Position numbers and translations under genes: made by a program | Shown: one piece after another, positions 12,286 through 20,584 of the stretch | Numbering within the stretch: position 1 is the first letter of the stretch | Layout of the letters: every line of letters begins with the position of its first letter | Notes under the pieces: model-generated | What the model was told of the DNA's origin: nothing | The model's input: the letters and a program-made list of their open reading frames with translations, nothing else | Database searches by the model: none | IMG/VR virus record: IMGVR_UViG_3300005355_000021 | Span: 1 to 26,284 of that record | DNA: 26,284 nt | Reading direction: 5' to 3' (one strand) | Origin: a virus

Positions 12286-14724
12286 TCATTCACTCCATCT
12301 TGTTTGCGTATCGGTCCACACTTGACCACTAGTCCAATAAGCCGCATTAGGATCAGCGTTATCCCAAATGCCAACATCCCAGTAATCGATATCCCAACCG
12401 ACCGTAGTATTAGGTGGCGTATCCCAATACACGAATGATTCTGGTTGGTCGAGATTGATAGATGTTTCCCAACCATTCATCGTGAGGGAATGCACATATC
12501 CCTGAATGTGTGTCGCAACCGCATATCCCCAACCTTCGATCGGGTGTTGATATCGGATACGCACCAAATCCATAAGGAACATTGATAGCGCCCACGCATA
12601 CGTATCGGTATCGGGCACAAAAGTAACCCGATTAACTCGCAATATCGAATCCGTAAAACCAACCATAAAGTCATCGATACGTTGGAGGTTGTATTCGGGA
12701 TGGGCATTATCGTTTAAGAAATCCAAACGTTGGTATGTGCGTGGTCCGTATTTCTGTTGCGATGCATTATCGATCTTTTGAAATGCCGCTCCACCTTGAT
12801 TAGCAATCTGCACATCATTCACGACACGATCCCTAGTCCAATCCGTCTCCAATGCTTTCAAATGTTGAACGGCGGCATATTGGGCGGTAGGGACCGAATC
12901 AATTGGGATCAGTCGATGGGGTGTGATTGTTGGGTCGGCCTGCACAATGACATTCGTACCGGTTTGCGTAACTGTGATTTGTTGACCAGTTGAAAGGTTG
13001 AGAACGGTCGCGCCTACTTGACCAGGGAACGACGATGCGGCAAAGGTGACGACATATCCGGTGCCGTAACCAACGATCACGCTATTCATAATCCCTTTAA
13101 GGGGAGTCGATAGCGACGGACCGATTCCGCCGAATGTCAATCCGTTTGTATTCGTTGGCATCGTTCCGGTAATGGATACGGTCGTACCCAATTGCACATA
13201 GTTACCAGTCGTCTTTGTATAAAACGTAACTAGACCGTTGTAGACATCGTATTGAACCATTACCCAAATAAATTGACCGGTTCCTAATGGCGCATCAATT
13301 GTGGATTGAGCCGAACCTACCCAATTAGTAAATCCCAATCGCTTACCGGAATCCTTGCGGAATTCCCATCGTCCATTCTGTGCGACCAACGTTTGCCGTG
13401 CCGAACTACTGGCATCATCAAAGGCGACATAGCATTCAACTGTAACGAATTGCGTAAACGCCATTGTCGATTGATACGGCATTGACATTCCATTACCAGC
13501 AATGCCAGGAAAGCGAAACCTAACCTCATCAATGTAGGTGGGGCATTCCGCCATCAATTCCGCTTGCACCGTATTGGCCAATGGGTTTAGATCAATGTAG
13601 TTCCTATCACGGAATGTGAGCAATCCATTTCGATCGGCCCAAAACAACGCACCTTCACTATCGGCAGTCAATCCCAATTCATCACGAACACTACGGCCAT
13701 TTGCATAAACGCCTTGCTGATAATAAACGCCAGCATCATAAGCCATCATTGATGGGTGCCAGCTAACGGCATCAAGCAAGTTGCGAAATCGATTGCCCGA
13801 TAGTGAGGTTACGTTTTCGCCCGATGTCGTCGGGACATTTGAAGTTGAAAGCAGGGAACTAGTATCAATGCAATTCAGTACGGCATTCACCTTGCCGTCT
13901 ATCGGAAACGAATCAGTAATGGAATCGATCAATCCGTAGTAAGCGGGATATGACGTACCTTTAGGGTCGGTAATCGTAACCTTTACAAAGCGTCCCGGCC
14001 GCAAACCCCACGGATGAACCGTTTGATATGTAAATTCACCGTCGACATTCTTTACGCCAATGCTGGCCGTGGCAACATCAAACCGACCGGTATACCTACT
14101 GCGACCATATGCAATCGTTAGCGATTGAACGTCACAAGTAATGGCTTTCCAAGTAGGGTCGGGATATGTTGACGACATTTCAACCAATGCCGGACCTTGC
14201 CATTGTGCACCCCAATCGGTAGCCGGAGTACCGAAAGGCGGATGATAATAGTAGATCGACAAACGGATACGAATGAACGTATTACCGGGACTAGGCACAA
14301 AGGTTTCAGCTATCTGCTCCCAATCAGCCTGAGTAGATCGGGTAAGGGTATATTGAGAACCAAGGCCATTGTATTGATAACTGAAGACGTATTTGGTAGC
14401 AGTCTTGTTATCCATCGTTCGGACTTGCGCTAGAAAGTTGTAACGCTTTCCATTAACGACAGGAAAATCCCTAACAATCGAATAGTATTTATTCTGATTG
14501 GAAACGGTAGTCGATATGTTCGAAACGCTAAATCGACCATCGGCAGTAGTGAGGTTGACATCAGAAGTAAGGCCGCCATTTAGTGATTCGAATGTCCAAT
14601 TGGCAGGCAAACCGCCACTACCCGCAACAAACGGATATTCAGTACGGGTACCCAATGACACGAAATCACCACTAGTAGAAACCGAGAGGTTTACCCTCAC
14701 GCCATCGTCAAACCATTTCGGCAT
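12286..14724 (-). CDS. Large minor tail protein with lectin-like modules
   Basis: An 812-residue protein, the largest in the window, directly downstream of the tape measure. Residues about 25-195 look like a carbohydrate-binding jelly roll (NWTFESLNGG through YYHPPFG). A second region (about 200-320: DVQSLTIAYGRSRYTGRFDV and LRPGRFVKVTI) matches the common minor-tail core of siphophages. About 415-600 resembles a LamG/ConA-like lectin (FTQFVTVECYVAFDD, FTNWVGSAQS). The C-terminus is aromatic and Asp-rich (WDIDYWDVGIWDNADP). It likely forms the tail tip and binds cell-wall glycans. The start codon abuts a perfect 8-bp hairpin. Confidence 0.8.
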   Translation of the reverse strand: MPKWFDDGVRVNLSVSTSGDFVSLGTRTEYPFVAGSGGLPANWTFESLNGGLTSDVNLTTADGRFSVSNISTTVSNQNKYYSIVRDFPVVNGKRYNFLAQVRTMDNKTATKYVFSYQYNGLGSQYTLTRSTQADWEQIAETFVPSPGNTFIRIRLSIYYYHPPFGTPATDWGAQWQGPALVEMSSTYPDPTWKAITCDVQSLTIAYGRSRYTGRFDVATASIGVKNVDGEFTYQTVHPWGLRPGRFVKVTITDPKGTSYPAYYGLIDSITDSFPIDGKVNAVLNCIDTSSLLSTSNVPTTSGENVTSLSGNRFRNLLDAVSWHPSMMAYDAGVYYQQGVYANGRSVRDELGLTADSEGALFWADRNGLLTFRDRNYIDLNPLANTVQAELMAECPTYIDEVRFRFPGIAGNGMSMPYQSTMAFTQFVTVECYVAFDDASSSARQTLVAQNGRWEFRKDSGKRLGFTNWVGSAQSTIDAPLGTGQFIWVMVQYDVYNGLVTFYTKTTGNYVQLGTTVSITGTMPTNTNGLTFGGIGPSLSTPLKGIMNSVIVGYGTGYVVTFAASSFPGQVGATVLNLSTGQQITVTQTGTNVIVQADPTITPHRLIPIDSVPTAQYAAVQHLKALETDWTRDRVVNDVQIANQGGAAFQKIDNASQQKYGPRTYQRLDFLNDNAHPEYNLQRIDDFMVGFTDSILRVNRVTFVPDTDTYAWALSMFLMDLVRIRYQHPIEGWGYAVATHIQGYVHSLTMNGWETSINLDQPESFVYWDTPPNTTVGWDIDYWDVGIWDNADPNAAYWTSGQVWTDTQTRWSE

Positions 14725-14743
14725 AGTGATTAGCCAATCACTA
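14724..14743. other. Hairpin at the minor-tail-protein start codon
   Basis: TAGTGATT (14724-14731) and AATCACTA (14736-14743) form a perfect 8-bp stem with a 4-base loop. On the leftward transcript the stem includes the stop region of the tape measure and touches the ATG of the minor tail protein, so it could limit free initiation and enforce coupling. Confidence 0.5.
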
Positions 14744-16502
14744 CTTGATTGCCGGATACCCTCGAATACTCACGCAATGAATCGTAGATACGGCGGCCGG
14801 TTTGGAAATTGGCATCAAGCGCATAGACATTGATATTGACAACGGTAGGCGAATTGTCGTTCGGCATTTGTGCGAGCATATGTAGAGGCACTACCGCTTC
14901 TGGTCCCGCTTCACCAATAAGCGCAATCGTCGGACGATTCACAATGCCGCCCGTTGCCATTTTCGGAATCGTCCAACCTTTGCCGCCAATACCGGGCACC
15001 CAACTAGGCGCCTTAAATCCGAACCCACCAATAGTGCTATTCCAAAGATTCTTGATTGCATCAAAGGCGGCTTTGAATGGCGCTTTGATTACCTCTTCCA
15101 ATCCGGTAAATGCTCCGTGAATCTTATTCCAAATAGTTCCGAACCAATCGATTACCGCAGTACCCGCAGACTTAGCGGCATCCCAACCTTTCTTAAACGG
15201 ATCACTAATAACGGTCCAAATAGTCGATAGCGCATTAGTGACGCCAGTAACCGCAGTCCTAAAAACCTCAGGGACTTTATCAATAACGGTTTTGATTGCA
15301 TCATAAGCTAGGCGATATGGCGCAGAAATGATTTCTAGAATAGTGCCCGCAATACGCTTGATCGTTTCGACCATCGTATTGAACGTGTCTTTGATCGTAT
15401 CCCAATTCTTAGTAATTAGGAGTACGGCAATACCAATAGGTCCGGTAATGATTGCGAGGATTGTCGGCCAGTTATCGGCCACCCAATTAAAAGCGGCCTT
15501 AATGGCATCCCACATTCCTAGGATACCCTCCCTAAACCAATCAACATGTTTCCATAGCAACAGAATTCCGGCCACCAATGCGGCAATAGCAATCACTACA
15601 AGGGTAATGGGGTTAGCGGCCATAGCGGCATTCCATAGCCAGGTTGCCGCAGTAACGAGACCAATACCAATTGCAAGGGGTCCGAGGATATCCGCATTCT
15701 GAATTAACAGATTCAGCAATGGTTGGACCAATGCCATGAGCTTTGTAATAACCGGCAGGATTCCCGCACCTATACCGGCTTGCAGGTTCTCGAATTTCGC
15801 TTTAAGGATATCTTGTTGGGAACCTAGATCTTTCGAATTGTCTTTGTATGCGCCTTGCACATTCGACGTTTTCTCTAGGATCAATTCTTGAGCGGCAATT
15901 GCTTTACCGGCATCCGTGACTTTACCGGACGCATCAACATAGCCTTTAGCCATAGCTCTAGCGTCGATCTCATTAGCGGAAATCTTGACGCCGAATTGCG
16001 TTAACCCTTTGGTGCTACCAACCAAACCTTTGTTGATTGCTTCCATTGCGGTAGGGACATCGGTTCCCCAAATTGCCGCCATATCGGCCGCACGTTGGGT
16101 AAGTGTCTTTGTTGATTCGGCGGCATCAGTTGAATTGATACCGACCGATTGCAATAGGTTGCCAGTCTTTGCCGCCATACCTTTAAAGGCGGTTTCGCTT
16201 AACCCCATATTGTCGGCAGCATTCTTAGCAAACTTGTCGAATTGCTTTGACGTATCACCAAATGCCGCTTGCATGACATCATTTGCATCGTCGGCATCGG
16301 CAGCCGCGTTGATAACGTCGGTTCCGAATTTGATAACGGCGTCACTTGATAAGGCAGACGTAATGCCTTTACCAACTGCGCCCATCTTGTCTTTCATTGA
16401 TGACGTTTTCTTTTCTACATCATCAATGCCTTTAGTTGCTTCCGAAACGTCGGCAATAACCTTAAGGATATATTCTTTAGCTCCGCCACCCATAAGAGCC
16501 AT
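14730..16502 (-). CDS. Tape measure protein
   Basis: A 590-residue tape measure of the TP901/PhageMin_Tail type. The N-terminus (VIADVSEATKGIDDVEKK) and the following AFGDTSKQFDKFAKNAADNM and GLTQFGVKISANEIDARAMA are hallmark segments. Two hydrophobic stretches lie at about residues 273-320 (LAIGIGLVTAATWLW, LVVIAIAALVAGILLLW). Tryptophan-rich repeats with WDAIK- and WDTIK-type words occupy 325-500, and GGIVNRPTIALIGEAGPEAV closes the conserved end. Tape-measure length sets tail length; at roughly 0.15 nm per residue this predicts a tail near 90 nm, a short siphovirus tail. GAGGG precedes the ATG. Confidence 0.93.
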   Translation of the reverse strand: MALMGGGAKEYILKVIADVSEATKGIDDVEKKTSSMKDKMGAVGKGITSALSSDAVIKFGTDVINAAADADDANDVMQAAFGDTSKQFDKFAKNAADNMGLSETAFKGMAAKTGNLLQSVGINSTDAAESTKTLTQRAADMAAIWGTDVPTAMEAINKGLVGSTKGLTQFGVKISANEIDARAMAKGYVDASGKVTDAGKAIAAQELILEKTSNVQGAYKDNSKDLGSQQDILKAKFENLQAGIGAGILPVITKLMALVQPLLNLLIQNADILGPLAIGIGLVTAATWLWNAAMAANPITLVVIAIAALVAGILLLWKHVDWFREGILGMWDAIKAAFNWVADNWPTILAIITGPIGIAVLLITKNWDTIKDTFNTMVETIKRIAGTILEIISAPYRLAYDAIKTVIDKVPEVFRTAVTGVTNALSTIWTVISDPFKKGWDAAKSAGTAVIDWFGTIWNKIHGAFTGLEEVIKAPFKAAFDAIKNLWNSTIGGFGFKAPSWVPGIGGKGWTIPKMATGGIVNRPTIALIGEAGPEAVVPLHMLAQMPNDNSPTVVNINVYALDANFQTGRRIYDSLREYSRVSGNQVVIG

Positions 16503-16507
16503 TGGGA

Positions 16508-16909
16508 TTACCCTCGCCTATCCCACGACGACATTGCGTTATCGATAGCCTTTTCCCAAATCAAAGCAAATTGTTCCTCATTTGCTCTACGTGCGGGATA
16601 GAACCAATAACCCCTTTGTCCCTGGAATGGTGGGAATTGCATTGTTTCCGGTCTACCTTGACCACCGAATTCGGAGCCGTAAAACAATGGCGAATTGCAA
16701 ATGATTTGAGCACCTTCACCGGAGCTACCTGATTGCAATTCGGCGGCCGCCATCATTTGCTGTTGGGTATGGGTATTCGATTGAGCGGCCGAAACCCATT
16801 GTGCAGCGAATTCGATTGATGCTAAACGGGTTTGCTCCGGTAGTTCCTTTTGCATACGTTCGGCATCTTTAGCGAATTCATCGAATCCCTCTAGCTTTGT
16901 CTCTGGCAT
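16508..16909 (-). CDS. Small structural protein between chaperone and tape measure
   Basis: A 133-residue protein. The N-terminal half is helical (EFAKDAERMQKELPEQTRLA), and the second half contains PLFYGSEFGGQGRPETMQFP and GYWFYPARR, a pattern common to small head-tail or tail-completion proteins of actinophages (YGSEFGG...QFPP...GYWFYP). The start ATG overlaps the stop of the frameshift extension by one base (TAATG). Its position inside the tail block suggests a tail-completion or tail-tip role; the exact function is not clear. Confidence 0.6.
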   Translation of the reverse strand: MPETKLEGFDEFAKDAERMQKELPEQTRLASIEFAAQWVSAAQSNTHTQQQMMAAAELQSGSSGEGAQIICNSPLFYGSEFGGQGRPETMQFPPFQGQRGYWFYPARRANEEQFALIWEKAIDNAMSSWDRRG

Positions 16910-17315
16910 TAGCGGCCACGCTTTCCCATTGCCTTTCGGCGTTCCTTAGCAATTTCTTGCATAACCGCCATCATTGCCCGATGTTCCCATACCTTTAACT
17001 GGCGATATTCGTTTGGAGTAATGCGCCAGTGATACCAAATCCACGCTTGATTCTTAGCGTTAGCTAGGTCATCACTCCGTTTGAAGGGTCCAATTCATCT
17101 TCATTCATTAGCTCAGAGAATGCCTTGATATCGGCCATTCGAGTTTGTCGACGGAATGACTCCCAATCCAATAGGGGATTGTCCCGCCTTTGGGTAATGA
17201 ACATTACTGCACCGGCCAATCGCATAGGGTCAGATTCCGAAATGCTTTTACCGTCAAGGCATACCGCTTGCATATCATCGACTTCAAATAGCGTTAGCTC
17301 ATCAAATGGAGTCAT
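16909..17315 (-). CDS. Tail assembly chaperone, -1 frameshift product (G-T type)
   Basis: Downstream of the 83-residue chaperone an overlapping frame runs to TAA at 16909 and encodes WIWYHWRITPNEYRQLKVWE then HRAMMAVMQEIAKERRKAMG. The frame is -1 relative to the chaperone and has no ATG, GTG or TTG between its last stop (about 17095) and this segment, so it can only be made by ribosomal frameshift. The shift must occur between 17094 and 17064. Fusing at 17079 gives about 135 residues. In lambda-like phages the short and fused forms act at a set ratio to load the tape measure during tail assembly. The coordinates are those of the joined product. Confidence 0.8.
17064..17315 (-). CDS. Tail assembly chaperone, short form (G type)
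   Basis: An 83-residue protein (TPFDELTLFEVDDMQAVCLD, RLAGAVMFITQRRDNPLLDW) that lies between the major tail protein and tape measure, the invariant place of the lambda G-type chaperone. The C-terminus is acidic (NEDELDPSNGVMT). Its ATG overlaps the stop of the major tail gene by one base (TAATG). It remains attached to the frameshift extension described at 16909-17315. Confidence 0.8.
   Translation of the reverse strand: MTPFDELTLFEVDDMQAVCLDGKSISESDPMRLAGAVMFITQRRDNPLLDWESFRRQTRMADIKAFSELMNEDELDPSNGVMT
17079..17088 (-). other. Candidate slippery site for the chaperone frameshift
   Basis: Within the allowed shift window the coding strand reads CCCTTCAAAC. T TCA AAC is the best fit to an X XXY YYZ heptamer, with one deviation; CCT to CCC slippage one codon earlier is an alternative. 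Exact slip position cannot be settled by eye. Confidence 0.4.
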
Positions 17316-17797
17316 TAGGCGGAAACCAAATCATGAGTATGTGCGGAAGTACCGATAACCCTGGTGAGCGTTCCATCATCCCGAGTGACATCACCAATAA
17401 CCGGCATATCAATAGTGAACGAAGTAGCCTCGTTAATTCCAGCATCGACAATCGGCCATGCCGGAATCCTCACCTTTCCCGACCAATGGGGATTATCCGC
17501 ACTAGCCGGATCACTTGTATAAGCAAATTCAAATGGGACAACGGTACCCGGACCACCCAATGCCATTAGCGCTTCATCAAGTGATTCGGCACCCAATGAC
17601 ATTTTAAGATCAAGCGAAAGGGTATAAGCGAAACCTTCCGGATCGCAGAATGTCGCCAAATCATCATCGGCATCGCCCGTAAGGTGAATACCATTGCTAA
17701 AGCAAACGAATTGATGAGCAACAGTTACGGGCGGCCCTACGGAATCAATCCCCAAAGTAATAAGCGGATCAGTAAGGCGGATCGGTTTTGCAGTCAT
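17315..17797 (-). CDS. Major tail protein
   Basis: A 160-residue beta-rich protein just before the chaperone genes. Segments such as LTDPLITLGIDSVGPPVTVA, YTLSLDLKMSLGAESLDEAL and VVPFEFAYTSDPASADNPHW match the tail-tube subunits of small actinophages, which stack as hexameric rings around the tape measure. GGGAGA lies nine bases upstream of the ATG. Length is short but within the range for siphophage tube proteins without Ig extensions. Confidence 0.8.
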   Translation of the reverse strand: MTAKPIRLTDPLITLGIDSVGPPVTVAHQFVCFSNGIHLTGDADDDLATFCDPEGFAYTLSLDLKMSLGAESLDEALMALGGPGTVVPFEFAYTSDPASADNPHWSGKVRIPAWPIVDAGINEATSFTIDMPVIGDVTRDDGTLTRVIGTSAHTHDLVSA

Positions 17798-17802
17798 TGT
17801 AT

Positions 17803-18186
17803 TTAATCTCCCATTTCCTGAATGATATTAAATGAGGCAGCAAGATAATTAACGCCAGCAAATACCATTGGGTATGGTGGCGAAACATCACGAATAGGAA
17901 TTCGTGCTTTACGTAGGGTTTGCACAATCTGACCCACTAAGGATTCGAGAATGGCATATTGTCCCCCTGGTTCAATACGGGCAGCAATCACAATGATTTG
18001 TGCGGTTGCCGTATATTCGCAAAACGTAGTGGAAATAAGCCAGGGACTAGACCACGTAACGTAAACCGATGGGGGAGCAATTGAATCAGGGATATCGCCA
18101 CTAACGCCAATGTCGTCAGGCAAATCACTACGCAATAGGGTAGCCAATTGCGTACGGAAATCCGTTAGACCATAAACGTCAGGCAT
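17803..18186 (-). CDS. Tail terminator/neck protein candidate
   Basis: A 127-residue protein between the head-tail connector and the major tail protein, where tail terminator and neck proteins normally sit. Sequence features include DFRTQLATLLRSDLPDDIGV and an alternating beta region (QIIVIAARIEPGG, VGQIVQTLRKARIPIRDVSP). ATG at 18186 is preferred over the TTG at 18207, which would overlap the upstream gene by 16 bases and uses a weaker start. It probably caps the tail tube and joins it to the connector. Confidence 0.65.
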   Translation of the reverse strand: MPDVYGLTDFRTQLATLLRSDLPDDIGVSGDIPDSIAPPSVYVTWSSPWLISTTFCEYTATAQIIVIAARIEPGGQYAILESLVGQIVQTLRKARIPIRDVSPPYPMVFAGVNYLAASFNIIQEMGD

Positions 18187-18191
18187 ACTCA

Positions 18192-18530
18192 CTATGCGAC
18201 TCCCCAACCATTTAGCGGATCATAGAAAGGGATAAGCAGGGAATCGTAACGGTTAAGCAAGTCTCTCGCAATTCGAACCATACCAGTTTCACCCGAACCA
18301 ATAACTCCGAATGTCGCATCGGCTTGCTTATACAAATCAACGGCCAGAGAAACGGCCACAATGTTAATCGTTGGCGGAACCGGATCAAGTGATGCGGAAA
18401 CGCCAATCCAATCATTAATAAGGAATTCCGCACTATCACAAACGCCTTGCAACTTAGGATCAATTGGATCATTAGCCAAAGCAGGTTTACCGATCTGCTT
18501 TGCGACTTCGATTGGAGTTACATAAGGCAT
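18192..18530 (-). CDS. Head-tail connector (gp6-like adaptor)
   Basis: A 112-residue helical protein: TPIEVAKQIGKPALANDPID, LQGVCDSAEFLINDWIGVSA and IVAVSLAVDLYKQADATFGV are typical of the HK97 gp6/SPP1 gp15 adaptor family, which forms a ring under the portal. AAGGAA lies five bases before the ATG. The gene follows a long perfect hairpin that separates it from the capsid genes. Confidence 0.75.
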   Translation of the reverse strand: MPYVTPIEVAKQIGKPALANDPIDPKLQGVCDSAEFLINDWIGVSASLDPVPPTINIVAVSLAVDLYKQADATFGVIGSGETGMVRIARDLLNRYDSLLIPFYDPLNGWGVA

Positions 18531-18551
18531 ATGGGTTTCCTTACTGACAAT

Positions 18552-18594
18552 CCCCCTATCGCTTAAGTGCCGGAATCACTTAAGCGATAGGGGG
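18552..18594. other. Perfect 18-bp hairpin inside the late operon
   Basis: CCCCCTATCGCTTAAGTG (18552-18569) and CACTTAAGCGATAGGGGG (18577-18594) are exact inverted copies with a 7-base loop. It lies between the decoration-protein gene and the connector gene. No U-run follows in the leftward direction, so full termination is not expected; partial termination or RNA processing that sets high capsid and lower tail expression is the likely role. Confidence 0.85.
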
Positions 18595-18610
18595 AAATCA
18601 TGTCAGACAA

Positions 18611-18997
18611 CTAGTCGGTAGTTGGTTCCTCGCTAATGTCTGCGGGCAATTCGTCAACCTTGACGGCGGCATATTGCTCGGGCTCATTATCGGTTGTATC
18701 GGGCTCGGGCTCATCTTGACCGGTAACCGTCAAATCCAATGTTGCCGAATCACTGGCATTACCACTAGTAACCCTAGGGTTATAGATTTGATGGGCCGCA
18801 TATGTATGCGTAGCGGTTTCGGTTGTATTGCTCACGGATTGCCCATCACCAAATTGGAGCGATGCCGATTTGCCGTCACTATCCCATGTGAAATCGACAA
18901 TGAGTGTGCCCGGTCTAGGTGTGCCAACCAGTTTCAAATCATGGGCACTAGGCAATCCGTAAAGGGATGGGGGATAACTAGTATCGTAATAGCCCAT
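18611..18997 (-). CDS. PKD-like capsid decoration protein
   Basis: A 128-residue protein right after the major capsid gene. Residues about 28-92 form a PKD/Ig-like fold: VDFTWDSDGKSASLQFGDGQ then THTYAAHQIYNPRV and LDLTVTG, with the GDG and HTY signatures of PKD domains. The acidic C-terminal tail (DEPEPDTTDNEPEQ) may anchor or shield the domain. Such proteins commonly decorate HK97-type capsids or bind host glycans. The start follows the capsid stop by six bases, so it is co-expressed with capsid. Confidence 0.65.
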   Translation of the reverse strand: MGYYDTSYPPSLYGLPSAHDLKLVGTPRPGTLIVDFTWDSDGKSASLQFGDGQSVSNTTETATHTYAAHQIYNPRVTSGNASDSATLDLTVTGQDEPEPDTTDNEPEQYAAVKVDELPADISEEPTTD

Positions 18998-19003
18998 TGG
19001 TTA

Positions 19004-20242
19004 TCACGTCCACGCAATCTTCACGGTTCCATCCCGCTTAGGTGTTGCACCTTCCGTAGTAATTGGCGAATAGAAACCGATAAAGGTAGCCACGGCAACT
19101 TGCCGACCATAAACGCTAGGCTCAAATGCTTGCATAAGCGGCATCGGCTTTTCGTAGATTTCCAGACCGAATGAGTTACCAACATAAATGGACTTATCGG
19201 TAATGGCGGGAGTAACGGCGGCACGCAAACCGAACATTGAAGTAAAGTAACCATTTGCGTCGGCTTGACCATATGCATTCACGGGACCAACTGGCGGAAC
19301 CATTGGCCTACCGGCCAAATCACTAACGCCAATCAATCCGCCCCAACCTTCCGGACCCATAGCAACCCACGTAGGCAGATTGCCAGTATTCGCAACTACG
19401 GTCGCAGCGGCATCACCAATAGCGGCAGTGATGGCGGCCGAATCGGAACCAGTAAGCGGAACAATTGCAGTCGTCTTGTTTAGCTCGGTAACCACGGCGG
19501 TTTCCGAATAGGCTTCAACTCGCCTATTCATATGGCTAACCACCATATCAAGTGAACCACTCAGCATTTCGGTAAGAACTTCCGAAACGTTGATATAACC
19601 GCCGACTCGCTGGGTGGTCACCAATTCACTAACGATATCCCATGCCTTTGAAGGCATTTCCGATTTCTCCATAGCAACCACGCCAACGCCAGTAGAGAAA
19701 TTCGGATCAACAATTCGGGGACGATTGAAAGTAAGGCTAGTCAACTGCCTTGCACCAATAGCGCTAAACAATGGGCGGCCGGTAGGGGAAGGATCAAGCA
19801 CCGGACCAATAACCGGAGCAACTACCAAACCATTAAAGCCGCCAGCAACCGCAACGGTTTGCGCCTTGTCATATCCCATATGCTCAGCGGCACGCTTCAT
19901 AAAGCGAGACATCCGCATATCGCAATCCGGGTTATCGACACGGTGGATCATATCGTAAAGGAAATCACCGGCCGAACGATATGAGAAATCCTTGGCGATA
20001 ACCGTAGGGTCAAGCGCCCGAATACGAGACTTAGCAGAATCGGCCAATTCCAAATCCTGCGAAAGCCGATCAACCTGATTATTCAATGCCCTAACCCGTT
20101 CCTGAGCATTGGTAATCGTTTGGTTTTCGCTTTCGAGCAAATCCCTTCCCTCATCATCTGCGGTACTAGCGATCTGATCGATAAGGGAAAGCTTCTGATC
20201 CCTTTCATCAAGCAACCGCTTAACCATATTGTCAATTGCCAT
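19004..20242 (-). CDS. Major capsid protein (HK97 fold)
   Basis: A 412-residue HK97-type capsid protein. Residues about 1-100 are a coiled-coil delta (scaffold) domain (LSLIDQIASTADDEGRDLLE, LNNQVDRLSQDLELADSAKS) that the prohead protease should remove. The mature part shows the conserved strands (GGYINVSEVLTEMLSGSLDM, AITDKSIYVGNSFGLEIYEK and VATFIGFY near the C-terminus). It makes up the icosahedral shell. AAAGGA lies eight bases before the ATG, immediately after a short hairpin in the leader. Confidence 0.93.
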   Translation of the reverse strand: MAIDNMVKRLLDERDQKLSLIDQIASTADDEGRDLLESENQTITNAQERVRALNNQVDRLSQDLELADSAKSRIRALDPTVIAKDFSYRSAGDFLYDMIHRVDNPDCDMRMSRFMKRAAEHMGYDKAQTVAVAGGFNGLVVAPVIGPVLDPSPTGRPLFSAIGARQLTSLTFNRPRIVDPNFSTGVGVVAMEKSEMPSKAWDIVSELVTTQRVGGYINVSEVLTEMLSGSLDMVVSHMNRRVEAYSETAVVTELNKTTAIVPLTGSDSAAITAAIGDAAATVVANTGNLPTWVAMGPEGWGGLIGVSDLAGRPMVPPVGPVNAYGQADANGYFTSMFGLRAAVTPAITDKSIYVGNSFGLEIYEKPMPLMQAFEPSVYGRQVAVATFIGFYSPITTEGATPKRDGTVKIAWT

Positions 20243-20344
20243 CGTCTTAATCCTTTACATTTGAAGGGTTCGTTATTCAAATGAAGGTTGCGATTACAAT
20301 TGCTAATAGGTTGCGTCGAATTCATCGACGGTTGCTAAGGCAAC
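20243..20344. other. Leader region of the capsid gene with 8-bp hairpin
   Basis: About 100 bases without a gene. CATTTGAA (20258-20265) and TTCAAATG (20276-20283) form a perfect stem with a 10-base loop just upstream of the capsid ribosome-binding site, a place typical of message-stabilising hairpins. On the minus strand TGTAAT within this gap resembles a -10 element, but no good -35 is seen. Confidence 0.45.
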
Positions 20345-20584
20345 TTACTCGGGTGCTTCGTTATGTCGTTCTATCTCACATTTGCCGCTATGGTCAATCG
20401 ATTGTTTCTGTCGAAATACCAAAAGGCTATCTAGCGGTAACACTCCAACCATTATCATTCCGATAATCAGTTTGGGTATGGTATGCGTGGCGTCATTCAA
20501 GCCATCAATGATGATGAGAACGCCTAACAAGAAAACGATGAGATGCCGGATAGCCGCAAATATCGGCCAAACCGCATGATTCAC
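20345..20584 (-). CDS. Small two-segment membrane protein, possible holin
   Basis: A 79-residue protein from the GTG at 20584, which overlaps the upstream stop (GTGA junction). A longer frame from 20749 only reads the upstream gene in another frame and is rejected. Two hydrophobic segments, about residues 5-27 (LIVFLLGVLIII) and 35-56 (IPKLIIGMIMVGVLPLDSLL), are separated by a short polar turn; the C-terminus is charged (KCEIERHNEAPE). It follows the endolysin and another membrane protein, so a holin or holin partner is the best guess. Confidence 0.6.
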   Translation of the reverse strand: MNHAVWPIFAAIRHLIVFLLGVLIIIDGLNDATHTIPKLIIGMIMVGVLPLDSLLVFRQKQSIDHSGKCEIERHNEAPE

